Positions 1 through 10,415 of a DNA stretch of 64,000 nucleotides are shown one piece after another; positions within the stretch are counted from its first letter, which is position 1; each line of letters opens with the position of its first letter. The position numbers and the translations under genes were made by a program. Source of the stretch: Marsupella aquatica (taxonomy: Eukaryota > Marchantiophyta). The DNA lies in NCBI GenBank assembly GCA_973895155.1, contig OZ316896.1:19406001-19470000 (forward strand). Reading direction: 5' to 3'. The notes under the pieces were generated by a model that worked only from the letters and a program-made list of their open reading frames with translations, was not told the origin of the DNA and searched no databases.

Positions 1-855
1 GCACTTACAATTTACAGTAGGTTAAGTCAGTCAACAATTCGTTTTATATTTTTGTAGTGCTACTAAGTACCTAAGTAAGCAAGCTAGGAGGTTATTAGCC
101 ATGGTGTTTTTGTCTCAAGTCCATTTGCCTCAAGAGTTTTTATACTATTGCCTACTCAATTGCCTAGCTTGGCGGCCTACAACGTAAAGTAAACAAATTT
201 GAAGAAAAATGTTTTGGTGACCTGCATTAACCCAATCACATGAAAGTAAGAGATAAATTGTAGACATAGGCCATTGTTGTTGATAGATATGGGACTTCGA
301 GGAGCTATGATGCCACCTAGATTAAATTTGGAGGGTTGATTCTTTACAAAGTGTTGAGGTATTGTATGATCATGCAAGGAGACAGTAACATGTGCTAATG
401 AGGAGAGTATTGTTAGCTAGTCACAAGTGGTTCTTAACGTCTTCTAATTTCTGCTGAATTTTGATTTTTCTAACTTTTTTACTTAGAATACTGTATCTTC
501 CTGCTGAGTGTGGTCTGTGACATTGTTTCCAAAACCACCACTGTCACACTCACCACACAATGCATTGTCTCCTGACTTGTCAAAGTTGATCGACCCTAAA
601 CTCTGAAACGATTTGAACGCACAATTCATAATGTCTTCATCCAAAACTGCATAATTACATGTGCTCCTCATTGTGTGTGACACAACATGGTCAAGGGTAG
701 AGCAGGACTTGAAGTGACATGGTGGGTGAAGGACAAAAAACTGTGCAGTTTCTTGGTTTAGAAGAAGTATGTGTACAACTCATTAAGAGGGGGTTGATTG
801 GGTAAAAAATGTCTCCAAGGGGCTGATCAAGTACAAATTTTCAGGTACAAGGGGG
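1..855. other. Non-coding spacer, no gene seen
   Basis: AT-leaning DNA with only short spurious reading frames. Bases about 768-850 resemble 10218-10300 (shared tract around 'cattaagaggg' followed by 'ggtaaa'), so this stretch holds part of an interspersed repeat. No coding, tRNA or promoter signal is supported. Confidence 0.5.
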
Positions 856-1878
856 AGACCACCAGTTAAATCTAATAAGTCAAGTTAATGCACCCCCATT
901 TTCCCGGGGCGCCGTACACTGCCCGTCCCAGTCCCGATGCTGTTGCTCGCTCCAGTCCGAGTTTACCAGAACATAAACCAATACTCTAACATTTTGTCAT
1001 GCACTCCGGCCCAATCAACTTTGTGTCATTGACTTTGGGTTTCTGTTTTGGCACCCATCACTTTTTTTGCCCACTCTGGCCTAATCAACTTTGTGCCATC
1101 AACTTTTTGGAAAGAAATGCTGCCAAAACATAAACCACAGCTCCATAGATCGAGAATAAGTATTTGGGACAACATAAACCAAGACTCTATTAATCTTGAC
1201 TCTCAACCAAGGTATTAGGCTCCCTTTGAACACTTAGACTCTTACTATTACATAATAGGTATGACTTCATTGGAAAAAGTGTTGCCAAAACATAAACCAT
1301 GATTCCATAGAGAAGAATCATTTGGCAAAACATCAACCAACTAAAGATTCTATCAATCATGACTCTTAACCAAAATACTAGGCATTGACTAAACACTTAG
1401 AGGATGTTACCAAGCAAGCATGACTCCTTTGGAAAGAAGTGTTGCCAAAACATAAATAAACTCCATAGAGAATAAGTATTTGATATAACATAAACCAGAC
1501 TCTATCAATCATGACTCTTAACCAAAAGACTAGGCTCCCTTGAACATTTAGACTCTCTTACAAAGCAAGTATGACTCTCTTGGAAAGAAGTGTTGCTAGA
1601 AGATAAACCATGACTCCATAATGAAGAAGTCGATGACACAAAGTCGATGGGGCCGGAGCGCGCGACAAAATGTGACGAATGCCAAACATAAACCCAAAGT
1701 CAATGGCACAAAGTTGATCGGGCTGGAGCACGTGACAACATGTTAGAGTATTGGTTTATGTTCTGGTAAACTTGAGCCAGAACGGGCAACGGCGTCGGGG
1801 ATTGGGACAGGCAGTGTATGGTGCCCCCGGGAAAGTGGGGGCACATTAAATTGACGCAGATTTAACTCGGGGTGGTCT
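856..1878. mobile_element. Foldback (long-TIR) non-autonomous DNA element
   Basis: The two ends are long imperfect inverted repeats of about 150-170 bp. The left arm runs agaccacc...gttaaatct...ttaatgcacccccattttcc and reads on through 'accagaacataaacca' and 'caactttgtgtcattgac'. The right arm (about 1700-1878) is its reverse complement with scattered mismatches. There is no coding capacity. The interior holds three degenerate tandem units. A related single arm lies at 50080-50403. This is a MITE or foldback-type element of unassigned superfamily; I could not identify a clean target-site duplication. Confidence 0.75.
1140..1620. repeat. Three degenerate ~150-165 bp tandem units inside the foldback element
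   Basis: The phrase 'gactcttaaccaaa' (or a near match) recurs at about 1198, 1360 and 1511, each followed by 'aacac/acat...ttagact' and 'ggaaagaagtgttgcc'. Period is about 151-164 bp with many substitutions. These are internal repeats of the mobile element, not coding. Confidence 0.6.
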
Positions 1879-1928
1879 ATTATGGATATCCCTCATTTTT
1901 CACACAAAGCAAAAAGTTCCAAACTTTA

Positions 1929-2012
1929 GAAATGACACATGTCTCGTCCTGATCTCACCTTAGAAATGACACATGTCTTGTCCTGATCTCACCTTAAAAA
2001 TGACACATGTCT
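1929..2012. repeat. 34-bp tandem repeat, 2.5 copies
   Basis: 'aatgacacatgtctcgtcct' followed by 'gatctcacctta' starts at 1931, 1965 and 1999 with an exact 34-bp step; the last copy is partial. Confidence 0.8.
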
Positions 2013-5000
2013 CATGCCTCCTTGGTCCTGCGAATGCAAATCCTCTTTTTACAAAGCATGTTTTTTAATTCTCATGATGGTTTCTATCCAATAGCGCAAT
2101 TCCCGTATGACCATGCAGGATTGCATTGCGGCCAGGTGGTTATTTGGGCCATGTTCTACTGCAACATGCATGGCATGCAAATGTGAAGGTGCTAGCGGTG
2201 ATGATCCATGTCTAGAGGGACATAGAGTGATGGATTGAGTTATTATGACGCAAGTTTTAATCACTTTAAATAAAGTTGCACACACCAACAACATGATGAC
2301 ACAGAGAATCTTTCAATTAAAAAGCAATATGTTTCCACTAATACTAATAGGTCTCTCTCAAAATGACATATAAGTCGCTGGCAATGACCAAAATCTGGAC
2401 CCACTAGGTTTCAAAGTCATTTTTCCTAAAATTGTGGTGCACATTGGCGTGGTAGAGGAGAGTAGTGAGTGGACCATGGAAATTGGGGAAGTCCTCGACA
2501 CTTCCCCATTTTCCAGAGTCAATGGCAATTTGAAACAACTATCCTTTGTTGCATGTGATGTGTGAGTCCGCATAATTGACCCCCTTGAGTGAGGGTGAGT
2601 AACAGAATTGGATGTTGAGTATTGTTGTTAAGACTCATTTCTTTTCTTCCCACCCAACACCCACAAAATAAGTATAGGTTTTTTTATTGGGTTTAGTAAA
2701 AGACTTTTTTTGTTGTTGGAATAACATTAGGCCCGGGTTTTAATCCAGTTTTGACAATTATAAGAACCACAGATTTTTCTTAAATCAAATGTGTGAACAT
2801 TCCAAGATTATTCCAAAAAAGTTAGGGATAAAAAAGTCACTAAACAAACTCTACTTATGTTTAGGGTGTTTATTCTCCTCAAAACATTACGCATGACATG
2901 GGACCCCCCTTTGGAGTGAGGCCCCCGAGCCCCTTGAATGTAGTAGAGAGCCTCATCAAATGACTCAGCAATAAATTTCCATTGTCACCCATTCAAAACC
3001 AGTGAATGTCCACACACCCAAGGAGCTTGGTAAATAAATTACTTCTGATGTCAAATGAGGGATCCCATGGAAAAGTATACACAATGCATCTACCCGCAAA
3101 CCACAAGGCTTCCTCTAGTGCCAATCCTGATCCGGATCTTCAAAGGTCACCAAGTAAAAGCTTTTCCCAAAAATTAATTGAACCTGAAGCATTTGCCAAA
3201 CTCTTTGGCTAATCATGACATCTTCCACCCATGCCCTGAACGCCGGAGAAAGAGGAGTTCTATCCAAAGTAGCACTGTGCTTAGCACTGGACATACGACC
3301 CCAGACCACCATCACAATTGAAAGGCTGCAAAATTATTCATGTATTAGTATGTCCTGTTACTGACAGGATGGATCATGTTTTTTTAATTTTTTAATTCTA
3401 ATTTTTTTTAGAAATGTATGAAACTCCACAAAAAGGGAAGAGTCAACCACAATAGTTGGGAAGACTCAGCCCACAACACTTGAACCCAATACCTATCAAT
3501 CTCTATTCAAGTGAACTACCAGACAGTCATGCTCATGCCTCTGTGTGGGCGAGGATGGATCATGTTTATTAAAGTTGAGTAACTATTTGGCAATCCTCAC
3601 CCATATCCTTGCCAGAAATGCTTTGAATTCCTTCCTTTGGTGACACAATACTCCTTGCTTTCCTGATTTGCTCCTCAAGAGATCTTTCAAGGCGCCCTTG
3701 CCCCTTGTTGACAATTTGCCAACAATGAGCAATAAGGGAGAAAGCGAATAGAATAAGTAACTGCTGGAGGGACAAGGTTATCAGGAAATGAACTCAAAGT
3801 TGCAATCATGGGTGATCTGGCCACTTAGAGATTACCATTCAGGTAGAGCTATTAAATAACACTTTCCATGTAAATTTTGCGAGTGCGGCTCTCGTCCATT
3901 GAAGTTCCGCCCGGTCCATGCAACCGGTGAGTCCATGGCTGGCTTTGACTCCTTTTCCCAAGTCTCACAAACTCTACCTAAAAGGACTGATACTTTCAAT
4001 AATTAGTCCTTTTCTCCCCAACAAGGAAATAGTCAAATAGTCATTGCACTCGACTTGACTGGTTGGTGTCTTGATGCGCCTCGAGAGTCGAGACTATAGC
4101 ATTCTGGATTTCTGGCCGCGTGTGCGGCTGTACGGGCTTTTGTGGTATTCTATTGGGCGAACTTTAATTCCTAAGGACCATGATCAGCCGTTTCCGGCTT
4201 TATCTCAGTCACCCGGTTTTTGTTGGAAACTTGGAATGGAAATGTACAGTCGTGTGGCTGTTATCGAATATTGGGGACTTTTCAGCTCGTGGACATGACG
4301 TATCAAGATGAGAAAGATGCCAATCTCAGAGTCACCCAGCTCCCAGGTTACGATTACAGAAATGATTACTGTTTTTTTGGTAGTGGTCATCAGTTGCATC
4401 ACTTTGCATGTCTTGAGTCCTAACTGTGAGGACTGTGTCCGTGGATCGTAGACCCTGGGTACCCACCTGTGACCAGTCGAATGTCGTCTGCTACAGCGAG
4501 TTCTCTAAACGAAGAACTGTAGTGATGAATATTGTTTCCGTAAGTTTTTCGTCATCATTGGAGTGGCTGACATTTTTCGGACTCATATGACGCACTTAAA
4601 ACGCGCAACTGATGGTCTTTTGACTGTTTGGTTCAGATTCTCAGATGGACGAGGATCAATGAGAAAAAGATACTCAATTAGTTGTAAATGGTATGACTAT
4701 TAGTGGACCCTTTCATGAAAATATCACCGAAGGCTAGTCCCGCTTTCGTCCCATGTGTGAGGGTTGGAAGTAGAGCATCTCCAAGTCTACTGGGTAGTAG
4801 GGTTTTGTAAGTGACAGGTTATTTGACTATACAATATGCAAAAAGTGAGGTCAAACCCACTCATGGGAAAACTATAGTTTTCAGGAAGGACTCTTTTGTG
4901 ACTGGACCTGTAATGGAAGATTATACACTAGCTACTCGCTGACTTCTATTGGGTTGGATGTTGGGATTTCGAGATTTCAATCTAGATACTCACATGTTGA

Positions 5001-5314
5001 GGCTTGTTGTTTAGGGTAACTAGTGTACCCATCAAGGTTGTACCCCACGAGGTTGAGGCTGCTTGTCAATTGGACATGATAGCTATAGTGTGCATCCTAA
5101 TTGGACTTGTCTAGGAAGTAGTGCTTGTCCCTAATTCATTTTGGCTACCCTATTTTAAGAGTGAAGCCTGCTTGAATAGAAATAACACTAAAGGTGGTTG
5201 ATTTTTAGGCTAAGACTATTTTGGGTTGATATCCATGGATAAGAGACATTCACGCTTGTCAAATCCTTGCTCATGATAACTGTTGACATTGTTTGGCAAG
5301 TAGTGTAGCCCTGC
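2013..5314. other. Long spacer, no gene supported
   Basis: About 3.3 kb with no reading frame resembling a known protein. Around 2580-2600 and 2895-2935 there are short G/C runs of the type 'gagtgaggcccccgag', reminiscent of the terminal sequence of the MITE family seen at 37.5, 56.4 and 57.7 kb, but too short to call. The rest shows nothing I can name. Confidence 0.45.
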
Positions 5315-5457
5315 TGAGGAATCTCAACCATACACATAGAATCAAACTGAAAATCTGCAGCACCACTCATCCCCTATTCTAGCCTGTTGAGGAATCTCAA
5401 CCATACACATAGAATTAAACTGAAAATCTGGAGCACCACTCATCCCCTTGTTCTATC
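5315..5457. repeat. 74-bp tandem duplication
   Basis: Two copies of a unit beginning 'gaggaatctcaaccatacac' start at 5315 and 5389 and differ by only a few bases. Confidence 0.8.
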
Positions 5458-6193
5458 AATCATTGAGCCACATCTATGGTAGGGTATTTATCTTTGATTT
5501 TTCTCCCAATTTTTGAAGCAAATTTCTAGAATAGCCCACTTCCCAAAGCTGCCCATTCTCACAACACATCAAATAGTTATGTACCATATCAGTGCACTTA
5601 TAGATCATTGAAAATTCTCTTCACCACGTTTTCCATAGGGTGGTATCTTTCATGCTTAAATTCCTGGAAACTACCCACTTCTCTAAGCTCAACTTCTCAA
5701 CACATGATGTCCGCACTAGCACATGAGTATATTGTGCTTGATTGTGAATCCCCATTGCGTGCATGATTGAGAATCCTCGGCTCACATGATTGCACTGCCA
5801 TTCAAAAAATAAATTTTGCTGTATACTTTACGAGTTTGCCTTGAAGCACTTAGTTGCTTTAGTTGTGATATACTTTACCTTTGACTTTGCCTTTGTTGCT
5901 TTGCTTTTCGGACATGTACAGAGGATTGTGCTCACTTTTTGTAGACTGTTATAGGGAGTCCACTTTGAGAGAGCTTTGGCAATGCTGGGCCATCCATGTC
6001 CCAACGTAGACAAATGAGGTTGACGCTGCTTATGTCACTATTTCTCCCCCAACGTGGGAGTTGGGACCACGGTTTGTCTTGTAGACTGTTCCTGGTGCTA
6101 ACATGAGAGGACCTCTGGAGCCAGAAGTTGCTGGCCATCTTCTTCAGAATTTGGTTGCCAAACAGTAGCCAAACTTTATCTGGGCTGTCATGA
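5458..6193. other. Spacer, nothing recognised
   Basis: No coding, RNA or repeat signal that I can support; only short frames below about 70 residues on either strand. Confidence 0.4.
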
Positions 6194-6595
6194 GAATGAC
6201 GGGTGCTTTGAGGGTGGGGCCGTTCACTGTATGTCCATCCAAAGCAAAGCCAATTACTCTAAAAATAAAATGCCTAAGCTAGATCTGTCTAGAGATAATA
6301 AATGCATAGACCCTTATTAATTAAATGACAGCTTGGTCCATTCTTTTAGACCCCTAAGGAGGACGTGTCAAATTTTTAAGACAAAAACATGCACACACTA
6401 AAAAAGAAAATGCCCAATCTAGACCTGTGAGGTCTGGAGATAATGAATGCAAAGATCCTTTTTGAATAGAAATGGCAGCTTGGTCCATTCCTTTAGACCC
6501 CTCACGGCTCACGAGGAGGTCTCAGTTTTTGAGTCAAAACCATGCATACATCCGATAAAAAATGACGCACAAGGTTCACGTGGAGGATTGAGGGA
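6194..6595. repeat. Interspersed repeat R1, copy 1, with an internal duplication
   Basis: Shares 'gacggg..gcttt', 'ccgttca', 'tccatcca.agcaaagc' and 'acgcacaagg' in order with 42131-42400. It also contains its own ~150-bp duplication: 'cagcttggtccattc.tttagacccct' occurs near 6331 and 6476, each preceded by 'gagataat.aatgca'. Third related copy near 58500-58725. Non-coding, class unknown. Confidence 0.6.
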
Positions 6596-6884
6596 TACAA
6601 CAACATTGGGGGGCGGGGGGTGTTGGGCGACAGTTTGGTAGTTTATTTATTTATAATAGGGAGTCCAGTAGCCCACACTGGTTAAAGGCAGGTATGGTGC
6701 TTTGGTGTGTATTGTAAAGGGACAAATATCAGTAAAAATGTGAAACGAAATGGGCAGGATGACCCTTGTCCCACCAAGTCTTGGTGTGTGCAATCACCTG
6801 GGAACTGATGGATCTCGGGTTCAAATTGTAATTCTAACTTCTGGATCTTATTGAATAAAATAAAATTAGTAACTTTTATAAGGT

Positions 6885-7850
6885 CTTCGTATGTGGCTGC
6901 CCCACCCATTTCTTGCAGGTTTACCTCTTTCTTGTACTTGTGGGAAGCCTTGTGATACCACAGGTGTCCATCTTCTTCGGTGCAGTTTGGAAGGTGAAAC
7001 CATTATTGTTCACGACGCTGTGCGAGATGCGACTACTCAGGTTCTCTCTGGCTCTTTGGTATGCGTGCGGCGGGAGGTGGTACTCGAGTTACCTGGTCCT
7101 CCATCACAGCGGTTACGGGTGGATCTTACCATGGTCCGTGAGGGTCAACGTACATTAGCAGATGTAGTGGTGGCAAACCCATTGCGCCAAGACATCATTG
7201 GGACAGCGGCAACTACGGCAGGGGCAGCAGCGTCACGTGCGACAACAACGAAGGAGGCCAAATATGCTGCACGAGCTTCATCCGACAGCTTCCTCCCCCT
7301 TGCTCTGGAGCTATTTGGGCGTCTTCATCCTCAGTTTGACGGGCTTCTTCGGCAAGCTGCCCGGGATGTTCATGGCCGCATGGGTCCCACCGGACCCCCG
7401 CTTTCTATTTTGACCACGCACTTTTGCCAACGCATTTCAGTCACCTTGCAGCGTGCTCAAGCTCGGGCCATCTATCGTCGATCTCTTACAGTGGGTGCTA
7501 GTGTGCCTCCGCAGCGGCTAGCTCCCCTAGAGGATGTTCCAATCCCACTTGCCGATCTAGTTTTGACCCTTGATGTGGACCAGTAGCTTTTGGCCACATT
7601 CGCTAGGAATGATGAGGACCTCGGTCCGCTTGGGTTAGTTTTAGTCTCTCTTTCTTGGTTTTTAGGGGTTCCCTATTGCTTATTTCTTACTTTTAGTTCC
7701 TCTTTCTTGGTGTTTAGTGATTCCCTTTTGCTCACTTCTTTTTCGATTGGTTTTGTCCACTTGGGCCCTCTTTTGTTTGTTCATTTGTACTCTGATTGGT
7801 CCCTTTGTACATATATAAAAAGTGTGTATATTTGTCCTTTATAAGGGATA
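6885..7850 (+). mobile_element. 5'-truncated LINE (non-LTR retrotransposon), 3' end
   Basis: A 231-codon frame carrying the C-terminal Zn-knuckle and degenerate endonuclease-like region of a LINE polyprotein (6891-7586) is followed by a T-rich ~260-bp 3' tail. A stop (TAA, 6879-6881) lies in frame just upstream and no reverse transcriptase is present, so the copy is 5'-truncated as LINE insertions usually are. Diverged relatives lie at 50430-51240 (+) and, as tail only, at 49631-49775 (-). Confidence 0.7.
6891..7586 (+). CDS. LINE polyprotein C-terminal fragment (Zn-knuckle plus restriction-like-endonuclease-type region)
   Basis: The 231-residue frame starts at ATG 6891. Near its N-terminus is CTCGKPCD-TTGVHLLRC, a C-x-C-G...H...C knuckle typical of the region after the reverse transcriptase in LINE polyproteins. 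It is followed by HDAVRDA, RVDLTMV, LADVVVANP and a KEAKY segment, in the order seen in LINE C-terminal nuclease-like domains. In an intact restriction-like endonuclease I would expect P-D rather than V-D in the first acidic motif, so activity is doubtful. Alternatively this is an unrelated C-terminal domain of the same polyprotein class. The long open frame implies fairly recent insertion, but without reverse transcriptase it cannot be autonomous. It is a transposon fragment, not a host gene. Confidence 0.65.
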   Translation: MWLPHPFLAGLPLSCTCGKPCDTTGVHLLRCSLEGETIIVHDAVRDATTQVLSGSLVCVRREVVLELPGPPSQRLRVDLTMVREGQRTLADVVVANPLRQDIIGTAATTAGAAASRATTTKEAKYAARASSDSFLPLALELFGRLHPQFDGLLRQAARDVHGRMGPTGPPLSILTTHFCQRISVTLQRAQARAIYRRSLTVGASVPPQRLAPLEDVPIPLADLVLTLDVDQ

Positions 7851-8693
7851 GGAAATCACATGGGAACCTGAGTTTCTATTAATGATTTCAAATGTAGAGG
7901 CAACTCTAGTATTAATTGTAATCAACTTCACTCGATTGTTCCAGGGTGGCCAAAGTCTTGCAACCAGACCAGATTAGTCTTGCAACCAGACCAGTATTAG
8001 TCTCTCTGTAATCATGGGCAATTTGGGTAGAGTAACTTCAAGAAGTTAATTCATGAGGGCATCATTCCCTGCTAATTGTTTACATGGTCCTGCACACAAC
8101 ATCATTGTGCTTGTTGAGTGGGCTAGGTTTCTTTATACAGTTGTACAATTGAAAAGACATGGAATTGGGGTGAGAGCTTCTGCTTTTTCTAGGCGTAAGT
8201 TCACCCTAGTAGTATTCTCTAATTAGCCAATTTTGTCCCAAAGCCTGCTGTCACAAACACATTGTTGGAGAGTGAACAGGTGAGTTGCAAAATGTAGAGA
8301 TGCAAAGAACCAATTAGTCCTCGGAGACAGAGGAATGCTTCTTCCATGATGAACCATTCTCTTCAACTCAATTCCACACATCTCTTGGTTTTTCAAGAAT
8401 AAATGGAAAAAGAAGTTGGGCATGTCTGAGAAGAATGCACAATCAAGATTAACATGCCTTGATTTTCACAATGATTCAACCTTGAGGCATGATAGAAAAA
8501 CTCTCCTACTTTAGTAAATTAGTTGTCAATTTGAAAATCTGCAAGGCTTTTAAGTCTATTAAGGTCTCATGATGAGAGCATTGTGAACAATGACAGCCCC
8601 TCAAGACATTAAGGACAAAAGCTCATCTCGACACTGATTAGTGCTAACCGCAGTAATTAGCACATCAATGCTGCCCAAATTTGTCAGGTCCAG
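7851..8693. other. Spacer, nothing recognised
   Basis: No reading frame, RNA or clear repeat; only a 20-bp echo of 'cttgcaaccagaccag' near 7956 and 7980. Confidence 0.4.
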
Positions 8694-8990
8694 TTTTGAT
8701 TAGGGATGTACAAGACTCAAGATCGAGGCTAATCAATGCAATTAGCCCGTACAAAGCTGCCCGTTGCCCACTTTCTGTAATGCTAGTATTAGGTAAAATA
8801 TTGGGCGCGATTTCCTTTGGTCAGCAGTTGCCTCTAGGCTGCATGGTAGAGGAGCTCAGTGGGGCAGGGGAGGTCTCGGGTTCAAATCCTGCTGCAAAGG
8901 AAGCTTTTGTCATTCACCCCACCCAAAAGTGGATTTCATTCATACTCTCTTGACTCACCCGGGCTTGTATGCTGGCAGCTACACGTACTT
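8694..8990 (+). repeat. tRNA-derived SINE-like element, copy 1
   Basis: An internal RNA polymerase III promoter is visible: A-box-like tggtagaggag at 8844-8854 and a perfect B-box ggttcaaatcc at 8879-8889, spaced as in a tRNA. Flanks ('agatcgaggctaa', 'gcccacttt', 'gtcattcaccccacccaaaa') recur in the same order at 52450-52880, and the 3' part at 10318-10415. Not a functional tRNA: the cloverleaf is poor. Non-autonomous, presumably mobilised by a LINE. Confidence 0.65.
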
Positions 8991-9126
8991 AATGACCCTT
9001 GAGCTTGGGTTTCATTGTTTTGGGGATAAGTATCTAGCATGACTGTAATACAGTTCATTATGACCAAGGAGGTTGCGGGTTCAGAAAGGGGGTTCAGTCA
9101 TACCTTATTGACAGCGATATATGCTT

Positions 9127-9230
9127 GATGGGCCCCCTGGTGAACCTTTCTTACCTGATGGGCCCCTTGGTGAACCTTTCTTGCCTGATGGGCCCCTAGG
9201 TAACTTTTCTTACCTAATAGGCCCCTTGTC
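9127..9230. repeat. 30-bp tandem repeat, ~3.5 copies
   Basis: Units beginning 'gatgggccccctggtgaacc' start at 9127, 9157 and 9187, with a degenerate fourth near 9216. An open frame runs through it only because 30 is divisible by three. Confidence 0.8.
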
Positions 9231-9349
9231 AGTATTTTTTGTCAAATGTTCTTATCACAAGCATTGTAACAAGTTTTCCCTTCATGGAGTGACCAAGCAC
9301 GTTTTCCAGAAAGACTATGGTCAACCATGACTCCAGGAAAACTGCACGG

Positions 9350-9730
9350 TTGGACCGTGCGGTCGACCCTGCATAAGTGACCGAAAAACCACTAAGACTA
9401 TTTGGGAGAAACCGCAAAAGTGGCCGCCACTGCCAAAACTGTGATTTGAAGACAATATGCATTATGTATTTGGATTCAAAATTTGACCAATTGCAAGGTA
9501 GTCATTAGGTTTGCTTAATATATGAGTTTTTTTTGTGACTGTTGGACCGTGCAGAAGGCCACCCTTGCATGGTCAAAGAAACATGTGGGAGAAACAGGTG
9601 AAACAATGGAGATAATGTGGGAGAACCGCAAAAAGCAGCCGCTACTGCCCAAACCGCGACTTGAATACAATATGGATTGTCTTTGGGTTTGAATTTTTAC
9701 CGTATCGCGGGGTAGTCAGTAGGTATGCTT
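9350..9730. repeat. ~192-bp direct duplication
   Basis: 'ttggaccgtgc' begins copies at about 9350 and 9542. Both continue with 'gggagaa.ccgcaaaa', 'gccgc.actgcc.aaac', 'cttga..acaatatg' and a 'ggtagtca.taggt..gctt' end. Diverged by perhaps a fifth; old duplication. Confidence 0.7.
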
Positions 9731-10217
9731 TTCATGTGGTGCACACGGGTTGTTTGTGATGTTTTCGTGCGCAACTGTCAACATCAGTGTGGAGTACCTC
9801 CAAATGTCCACAGTGAATATTCAAGTTCAATGTTTGGAATTCGCCCACTGCCGCCACGACAAAAATTGACAAATGATCGACAAATGCACTCAAAAAATGG
9901 CAATACTCCCCTGCGCAATGCATACAAACAATTCCAAAGAAGACAGGTCACCTGAAGGTGTCGGGGTACACCCTAAACCCTAAACCTTGAAACATGGGAA
10001 AATGTAATTTATTGTGTCTTCATGCATTAACCCGTCGAATCCTGTGGTAATGGCATTGTTGTCCATTTTGATGAATCGCGTTAGACTTCGATGACCCGTG
10101 TGGTGGACTAGGTGCTGTAGACTGTGACGACAAGTGTGGTCGACTGGACCTGGGAGCACAGTGCACTATGAGGCAATGGGTGTGGTTTACTGTACATAGT
10201 AGGCACCACACAAGAAC

Positions 10218-10415
10218 AGGTGTACGGGTCATTAAGAGGGGTCCCACTTGGTTAAAAAGTTTCATGGGGGCTCATCGGGTAAACAAGTTTCACCAGGGGA
10301 CCTATCAAGCATATATCTCCTTATTGACACTTTGAAAATACTTGTACTCGCCTGTTGCTAATGGGGGCTCAGCTGTGTATGGAGGCTCTTAATGAGCCTC
10401 AGTCAATGTTGGGTT
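10218..10415 (+). repeat. Repeat remnants: relative of 768-850 plus SINE 3' end
   Basis: 10218-10300 matches 768-850 ('cattaagaggg', 'tggttaaaa'). 10318-10415 matches the 3' end of the SINE-like element at 52.8 kb: 'attgacact', 'ctcgcct' and 'cagctgtgta...gaggctctt' appear in the same order. Truncated copies. Confidence 0.5.

Noticed and set aside
8844-8889. Functional tRNA gene at the SINE boxes
   Set aside because: Pol III boxes are good but acceptor and anticodon stems do not pair; the element recurs as a repeat.
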